A DNA stretch of 64,000 nucleotides from CAVXXD01 sp963765625 (GTDB lineage Bacteria; Actinomycetota; Geothermincolia; Geothermincolales; Geothermincolaceae). The position numbers and the translations under genes were made by a program. The notes under the pieces are model-generated. The model saw nothing but the letters and a program-made list of their open reading frames with translations, searched no databases and had not been told where the DNA came from. Below are positions 60,015-64,000 of the stretch, piece after piece. Numbering within the stretch: position 1 is the stretch's first letter; each line of letters begins with the position of its first letter. Location: NCBI GenBank assembly GCA_963765625.1, contig CAVXXD010000006.1, positions 186,001-250,000 of the forward strand. Reading direction: 5' to 3'.

Positions 60015-61433
60015 CTAAGGTGGAGCCATTCGGGGGGGCATACACCACTCTTGTTGAATCGTTCTGCTGGTGATCATCTCGGCGACCTTCAAGGCGCTGT
60101 CGGCCGCCTGCTCCATGCCGATGCCCCGGCCTCCGGCGTCGCAGCCCACCATGAAGAGGCCTTCCACCGGCGTGCGCGCGTCGGGCTTGTTCTTGCCAAC
60201 CTGGTCACAGGTCTGAGCGAGACCGATCACGTTGCCGTTGTCCCGCCCTCCCAGCATCTTGATGAGATCCAGGTTTGTCCGATGCTTCCACAGCAAGTGT
60301 TCCTCGAGGCCGGGGAAGAGGGCAAAGACCCTCTCTTCCACCCTGTCGAGGATCTTCTCGTCTGTTCCGAGCGGCATCTCTGAGGGGACCATGGTACAGG
60401 CAAGAAGAAGATGCTTGCCTTCGGGCGCGCACTCGGGGTCGAAGTTGGTGGGGGAAGGCATGAACATCTGCAGGTCTTCCGGCACCTCTCCCCTGGCCAT
60501 GTCCTCCATATCCCTGGCCAGGTCCAGCCCATCGGGAAGATAGAACATCACCGGGGCATCGAAGGGCTTCTGGTCCAGGGCAAGCTTCAGGGTGACGGCC
60601 GCATCGGAGTCCTTCAGCGTCTCCATTCTCTGCACGTAATCGCCGGGGAAGTTCTCCCTCCCGGCCAGCTCCACGGCCTTCCTTATCCCGCCGTTGCAGA
60701 CCACTACGTCAGCCGGGTAGAACGTGCCCCCGGCTTCCACCCCCGTCGCCTTGCCGCTTTCCACGCGGATGGCCGTGGCCTCGGTGCTCAGCAGGACCTG
60801 CCCCCCTCTTTCCTCACAGCTCTCGAGATAAGACCGTGGTATACGGCTGTAAGCGCCCCCTTTGGGGTACCCAAGCCCGTTGGCCTTTATCATGGTGGAC
60901 AGGGCGAGCATGTATTCACCTGCTGAGGCCTGCTTGGAGCTGATGGCGAACATGAGGGCGTTGTAGAGGTCGATGAACCCGTGGAACCCCTCGTCCCTGG
61001 TGTAGCGGAGCAAGTAGTCCTCCATGGATATCCCGTCATATTCCACGATGTCCCCTTCGGACTTGACGTTCATGGTCCTGAACAGTGCCCGGGCCGTCCC
61101 CACCAGGTTTCTGGCTTTAATGCCCGCCAACCGGACGATCTTGATGAAAGAAACGAGATCGGAGTCGGTGGCATACATGTGAAAGGTCCGCTTGGATGCC
61201 ATGAGGCTGACGACATGCTTCGGCTCAATGAATTCCAGTTTCGCGCCGGTGATCCGGGCCACCTCGCCGAGTGGGCCCTTGGAGGAACTGGGGCAGGTAT
61301 GCGTTCCGTAGTCGACCGTGAAACCGTCCCTCTCGTAACTGGCGGCCTTGCCCCCCACGAAAGGGTTCCGCTCCAGGACGGTAACGGAGTACCCCTCTTT
61401 CGCCAGCAGGGCCGCGATGGTCACGAGAATCAC
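60015..61433 (-). CDS. Phytoene desaturase/amine oxidase-like FAD protein, N-terminally truncated
   Basis: A 472-residue protein of the CrtI-like NAD(P)/FAD superfamily. The frame starts MILVTIAALLAKEGYSVTVL and then ERNPFVGGKAASYERDGFTVDYGTHT; family members normally begin about 15 residues earlier with a VVVIGAGIGGL strand that binds FAD. That glycine loop is absent; upstream lies a short repetitive sequence and a tRNA gene. The C-terminal FAD motif (GLFMVGCDAGGRGIGMEQAA) is intact. The gene is probably cut by recombination next to the tRNA, or is inactive. The substrate is likely a carotenoid or related isoprenoid. Confidence 0.7.
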   Translation of the reverse strand: MILVTIAALLAKEGYSVTVLERNPFVGGKAASYERDGFTVDYGTHTCPSSSKGPLGEVARITGAKLEFIEPKHVVSLMASKRTFHMYATDSDLVSFIKIVRLAGIKARNLVGTARALFRTMNVKSEGDIVEYDGISMEDYLLRYTRDEGFHGFIDLYNALMFAISSKQASAGEYMLALSTMIKANGLGYPKGGAYSRIPRSYLESCEERGGQVLLSTEATAIRVESGKATGVEAGGTFYPADVVVCNGGIRKAVELAGRENFPGDYVQRMETLKDSDAAVTLKLALDQKPFDAPVMFYLPDGLDLARDMEDMARGEVPEDLQMFMPSPTNFDPECAPEGKHLLLACTMVPSEMPLGTDEKILDRVEERVFALFPGLEEHLLWKHRTNLDLIKMLGGRDNGNVIGLAQTCDQVGKNKPDARTPVEGLFMVGCDAGGRGIGMEQAADSALKVAEMITSRTIQQEWCMPPRMAPP

Positions 61434-61486
61434 CCCTTGCCCGCGCGTAATGCCCGCGCGTAATGCCCAATAATGCCCAACAAAGA

Positions 61487-61574
61487 TGGCGGAGAGGGGG
61501 GGATTTGAACCCCCGGGACCTTACGGCCCAACGGTTTTCGAGACCGCCCCATTCGGCCACTCTGGCACCTCTCC
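61487..61574 (-). tRNA. tRNA-Ser (anticodon CGA)
   Basis: Reading the minus strand, acceptor GGAGAGG pairs with CCTCTCC and is followed by G and an encoded CCA. The anticodon loop CTCGAAA gives CGA, decoding UCG serine. A long variable arm (TTGGGCCGTAAGGTCCC region) and the TTCAAAT T-loop within GGGGG/CCCCC confirm a class II serine tRNA. Its 3' end faces the truncated FAD gene. Confidence 0.93.
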
Positions 61575-61700
61575 GCCGACTATTATAAACGGCTGGCGGC
61601 GCGATACCAATATGACGGGGCGCCTGTATTTTCGGGTATGCGGGTATGTATCATGCAAGTGATGATACCGGGAACGCTGTCGAGACTGCGAGGTAGAGCC

Positions 61701-62330
61701 ATGTCGAACGGTAAGGACGTCACTATCATCTCCTGCGGCACCATGCGAGAGGACCTGGAGAGGCTGCAGTTGGAGGGCTTGCTGGGGGGCGTGAAGCTGA
61801 TGTTCACCGATCGCTGCCTGAAGGAGCGCCCCTGGGAGCTGGAGAAGCAACTGACCCGGGCCATCGGGGAGTCAAGGGAAGAAGACGGCAAGCTGCTGGT
61901 GGTCTACGGCGACGCCTGCTTCTACGACAACTCCAACCCCGAGCGCGACATCGACCGGCTGATCGCCGAGACCGGCGCCGAATATGCCCGCATAAGGGAA
62001 CACAGCTGCATCGAGATGATGCTCTCCCCCGAGGACAAAGAGGCGCTGGGCGGAGGGCAGAAGGCCTACTGGCTGATGCCGGCGTGGATGGAGAACCGCG
62101 ACGATGTCTACTTCGAGTGGGACGCCGGCAAGCGCAACCAGACCTTCCCCCAGAACGACGTCGCCCTATTGGTGGACAGCCGCGGTTTCTTCATGAGCTT
62201 GATGGAGGAGGACCCCGAGGCCATCCTGGAGTTCTCCGACTGGATGGGCCTGGCCTTAGACGCCCGGGACATCACCCTGGACCGGTTCCGGGGGCTGGTA
62301 GCCGCGGCCCTCGCTTCTTTGAGGGAATGA
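61701..62330 (+). CDS. DUF1638 domain protein
   Basis: A 209-residue cytoplasmic protein with DUF1638 patterns: VTIISCGTMREDLERL, VVYGDACFYDNSN, and AYWLMPAWMENRDDVYFEWD. DUF1638 proteins often occur near corrinoid methyltransferases in anaerobes, though none is present here. The ATG at 61701 is preferred (GAGG before it); the frame stays open to 61638. Its last 75 bases overlap the end of the convergent gene at 62256. Conserved Cys residues suggest metal or substrate binding. Confidence 0.7.
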   Translation: MSNGKDVTIISCGTMREDLERLQLEGLLGGVKLMFTDRCLKERPWELEKQLTRAIGESREEDGKLLVVYGDACFYDNSNPERDIDRLIAETGAEYARIREHSCIEMMLSPEDKEALGGGQKAYWLMPAWMENRDDVYFEWDAGKRNQTFPQNDVALLVDSRGFFMSLMEEDPEAILEFSDWMGLALDARDITLDRFRGLVAAALASLRE

Positions 62331-63128
62331 AGCGTCACGGTATTTCTCTGAAAAGAACTGGTTGAAGCCGGCAATAATAAAGGATGCCCGCCCGCCTTCT
62401 ATTACGGCCATTATCAGTAAAGAAGCTATGGCCGTAATGCCGTCAAGCGCATGACCTCCATAAAACCAGCCGAAGAGGAAAATGCCCGCGTCGACCAGAA
62501 ACCACGGAATAATGAACATGCCCAGCACCCGCCGGTAATCTTCCTTTACAGCACATATGCTCTCCTCCATGGTGGACTTGGCCACGGTCTCTTCGTCGTT
62601 TTCTTCCAGCATGGCCAGCTGAGGAGCCAGAAATATGCGAACCAGCAGGAAACAGCTGAGAAAGTCAGTGAGCATAAAAGCGGCCAGAAACACGTTCTTT
62701 ACCTGATCGAAATCGAGGGATGACCCTGACGAAGAACTCACTGAGATTATGAGCAGAGGGATCATCAGGGGCAGGAAAAACACCAGACGGTAGAGGTAAC
62801 TGTAGAACCAGAACCTCAATGGGAGCCTGAGAAAATAGTCCTTGTTGACGCTGATGGCCTCCCTCCACAAAACCAGGACATCCAGCCAGGCGATCTTTCT
62901 GTCCATGTCGTAAGCCAGAGCCGCGAGGCACCAGAACTGAAAGTAGAGCACAAAAGTGACTATCTCCCCGGCAATCGACATAAACAGAGGGGCACCGGCA
63001 TGCATGAAAAGAAAACTCCGGGCAAAGACTACCGGCAGGGCCGCGACAGTCATCCAGAGCCAGATCCGAGGCTGATCCCGCCAGGCGCCGAAGGCTTTCT
63101 TGAGAAGGCTACTGTTACCGGCGCTCAA
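62256..63128 (-). CDS. Polytopic membrane protein, DUF4013-like
   Basis: A 290-residue membrane protein with about six helices (IWLWMTVAALPVVFARSFLF, AGEIVTFVLYFQFWCLAALA, YRLVFFLPLMIPLLIISVSS and others) and cytoplasmic loops with EEND and EYR segments. The layout is like DUF4013 or glycerophosphodiester phosphodiesterase membrane regions, but I do not recognise it with certainty. The start is TTG at 63128, overlapping the tadA stop as TTGA. The soluble C-terminus runs 75 bases into the end of the DUF1638 gene on the other strand. Confidence 0.55.
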   Translation of the reverse strand: MSAGNSSLLKKAFGAWRDQPRIWLWMTVAALPVVFARSFLFMHAGAPLFMSIAGEIVTFVLYFQFWCLAALAYDMDRKIAWLDVLVLWREAISVNKDYFLRLPLRFWFYSYLYRLVFFLPLMIPLLIISVSSSSGSSLDFDQVKNVFLAAFMLTDFLSCFLLVRIFLAPQLAMLEENDEETVAKSTMEESICAVKEDYRRVLGMFIIPWFLVDAGIFLFGWFYGGHALDGITAIASLLIMAVIEGGRASFIIAGFNQFFSEKYRDASFPQRSEGRGYQPPEPVQGDVPGV

Positions 63129-63580
63129 CTGAGTCTCTTTTCTTCAAAGAAAGAAGAGAGGAGAGCGCGGCATTCTTCTTCGCAGATGCCGTCAACCACT
63201 TCCAGGCGGTGGGGCAGGCGCGGGTCGCGCACCAGGTCGAAGACGGTGCCGGCGGCGCCGGCCTTGAAATCCCGCGCTCCGTAGATAAGGCGGCGCAGGC
63301 GGGCCTGGACCAGGGCGCCGGCGCACATGGGGCAGGGCTCCAGGGTGACGTAGATGTCGCAGCCGTCCAGCCGCCAGTCGTCGAGGCTTTCGGCCGCGCC
63401 ACGCAGGGCCAGCATCTCGGCGTGGGCCAGGGGGTCGGCGTATTCCTCGCGGCGGTTGTGCCCACGGCCAATCACTTCGCCGCCCTTGACCACCACGCAG
63501 CCTACCGGCACGTCACCGTGGCCGAGGGCGAGCCTGGCTTCCTCGACGGCTGCGAGCATGAAGTCGCGGTTTACCGGCAT
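63125..63580 (-). CDS. tadA: tRNA-specific adenosine deaminase TadA
   Basis: A 151-residue zinc deaminase that converts A34 to inosine in tRNA-Arg(ACG). The zinc and catalytic residues are H53-A-E55 and P82-C83-P-M-C86. The N-terminal RDFMLAAVEEARLALGHGDV then PVG, HNRREEYADPLAHAEM, and the later LIYGARDFKAGAAGTVFDL are typical of TadA rather than cytidine or guanine deaminases. It is close to the tRNA-Ser gene but serves a different tRNA. The inverted repeat at 63593-63697 lies just upstream. Confidence 0.93.
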   Translation of the reverse strand: MPVNRDFMLAAVEEARLALGHGDVPVGCVVVKGGEVIGRGHNRREEYADPLAHAEMLALRGAAESLDDWRLDGCDIYVTLEPCPMCAGALVQARLRRLIYGARDFKAGAAGTVFDLVRDPRLPHRLEVVDGICEEECRALLSSFFEEKRLS

Positions 63581-63592
63581 CTCCTGCCCTTT

Positions 63593-63697
63593 CCTGAAAT
63601 CAAGTTGGGGTCAGACCCCTTCTTTCCTTTTTCGTCATTTTAGCAGGTGGCCGCTGCCGGAAGGAAAGAAGGGGTCTGACCCCAACTTGATTTCAGG
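63593..63697. repeat. Long inverted repeat with TTGGGGTCAGACCCC core, copy 2
   Basis: Perfect 37-base arms (63593-63629 and 63661-63697) with a 31-base spacer. The inner 20 bases of each arm, including TTGGGGTCAGACCCC and CTTCTT, are those of copy 1 at 10245-10342; the outer bases differ. The right arm overlaps the TGA stop of the thioesterase gene. Located 13 bases upstream of the tadA start. Confidence 0.8.
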
Positions 63698-64000
63698 CGA
63701 AGTAGTGCTTGTACTGGGGAGGGGTGGGCATGACGCGGAAGGTAGCGTGGGCGTCCGCCACCACCTTGCCGGTATCGTCGCGTACCTTCACGTCGACCGT
63801 CTTGTCCGCTCCGCCCGACGCGATCACTTCTTCCATGACCACGGCGAATTCACCGTCGGTCACCCGGGCCGTGCAGGAAAGCTCTCCGCGCGGAGGGGCG
63901 ATGAAACGGATATTGAGGACGGTGTTGAGGACGATGAACTCGGCCGGGTCGACGTAAAAGAGCAGGGCCGCCCCGGCCGCCGTTTCCGCCAACCCGCAGA
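63693..64000 (-). CDS. Hotdog thioesterase, PaaI-like (partial)
   Basis: C-terminal part of a hotdog-fold thioesterase, open to the window edge. LAETAAGAALLFYVDPAEFI matches the central helix region of PaaI-type acyl-CoA thioesterases, where an Asp or Glu is catalytic. The remainder is a beta-sheet ending FRVMPTPPQYKHYFA. It acts on a cytoplasmic acyl-CoA; the chain length is unknown. The true start lies beyond 64000; an internal TTG/ATG near 63992 is not the start. Confidence 0.7.
   Translation of the reverse strand, partial: CGLAETAAGAALLFYVDPAEFIVLNTVLNIRFIAPPRGELSCTARVTDGEFAVVMEEVIASGGADKTVDVKVRDDTGKVVADAHATFRVMPTPPQYKHYFA

Overview
The window looks like a chromosomal segment of an uncultured, high-GC actinobacterium (Actinomycetota), probably an anaerobic or subsurface lineage. 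The reasons are the strong GC bias, frequent GTG/TTG starts, an actinobacterial gene repertoire (DUF6325-, DUF7144-, HdeD-, SHOCT- and PLDc_N-type envelope proteins, a sulfolipid-addressing-type GAP protein, a PASTA protein), several oxygen-sensitive Fe-S proteins (QueG-like, EFR1-type, a Cys-rich ferredoxin, an anaerobic sulfatase maturase), and surface proteins ending in repeated 'AEG...GFE...NPN' domains. The class is not certain. No rRNA, CRISPR array, prophage or classical IS was seen. One tRNA (Ser, CGA) is present. The only gene-free stretch over 300 bases is 32073-32422, which holds two gene remnants and a terminator.

Layout. 0-12.5 kb: end of a surface protein, a QueG-like/GNAT/membrane operon, a terpene-cyclase-like gene, a Cys-rich ferredoxin, an ABC-2 exporter, an M48 protease and SDR operon split by an apparent 768-bp insertion, and a frameshifted MFS exporter. 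12.5-19.1 kb: an unusual minus-strand sulfur operon (rhodanese, a DszB-like sulfinate desulfinase, CoA-disulfide reductase-rhodanese) continuing into a P-type ATPase and a small membrane protein, and preceded by the deletion remnant of a second CoA-disulfide reductase. 19.1-28.4 kb: an eight-gene envelope/stress operon on the minus strand, a lipoprotein, a SulP transporter, and a LURP-one/lipoprotein pair. 28.4-36.9 kb: a DUF1269-sulfatase fusion, a GAP protein, gene remnants, an antiporter, an anaerobic sulfatase-maturating enzyme and a second SulP. 36.9-45 kb: two TetR regulators with divergent targets (META lipoprotein and BrkB; ZIP transporter; PASTA protein, DUF7144, DegV). 45-56 kb: an M48 protease, a serine hydrolase, a MacB-like ABC system with two lipoproteins, a large repeat-built surface protein and a two-component system. 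Many of these last genes carry single-base indels. 56-64 kb: DegV, an RRM protein with an attenuator-like leader, an EFR1 ferredoxin, a racemase, an N-terminally truncated FAD protein beside tRNA-Ser, DUF1638, tadA and a thioesterase cut by the window edge.

How it works together. The clearest regulatory theme is a 22-bp palindrome (arms TATAATGACTT and AAGTCATTATA) that overlaps the -10 box of four divergent intergenic regions (25.0, 27.3, 37.6, 42.3 kb). Two of these sites lie directly beside TetR genes, so a local TetR regulon of roughly twenty envelope, sulfate-ester and transport genes is likely. Sulfur is the second theme: a sulfatase and its anaerobic maturase, two SulP-type anion permeases, and a separate desulfinase/rhodanese/CoA-disulfide reductase operon. 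A third theme is leaderless mRNA: five genes have a TANNNT -10 box exactly six bases before the ATG.
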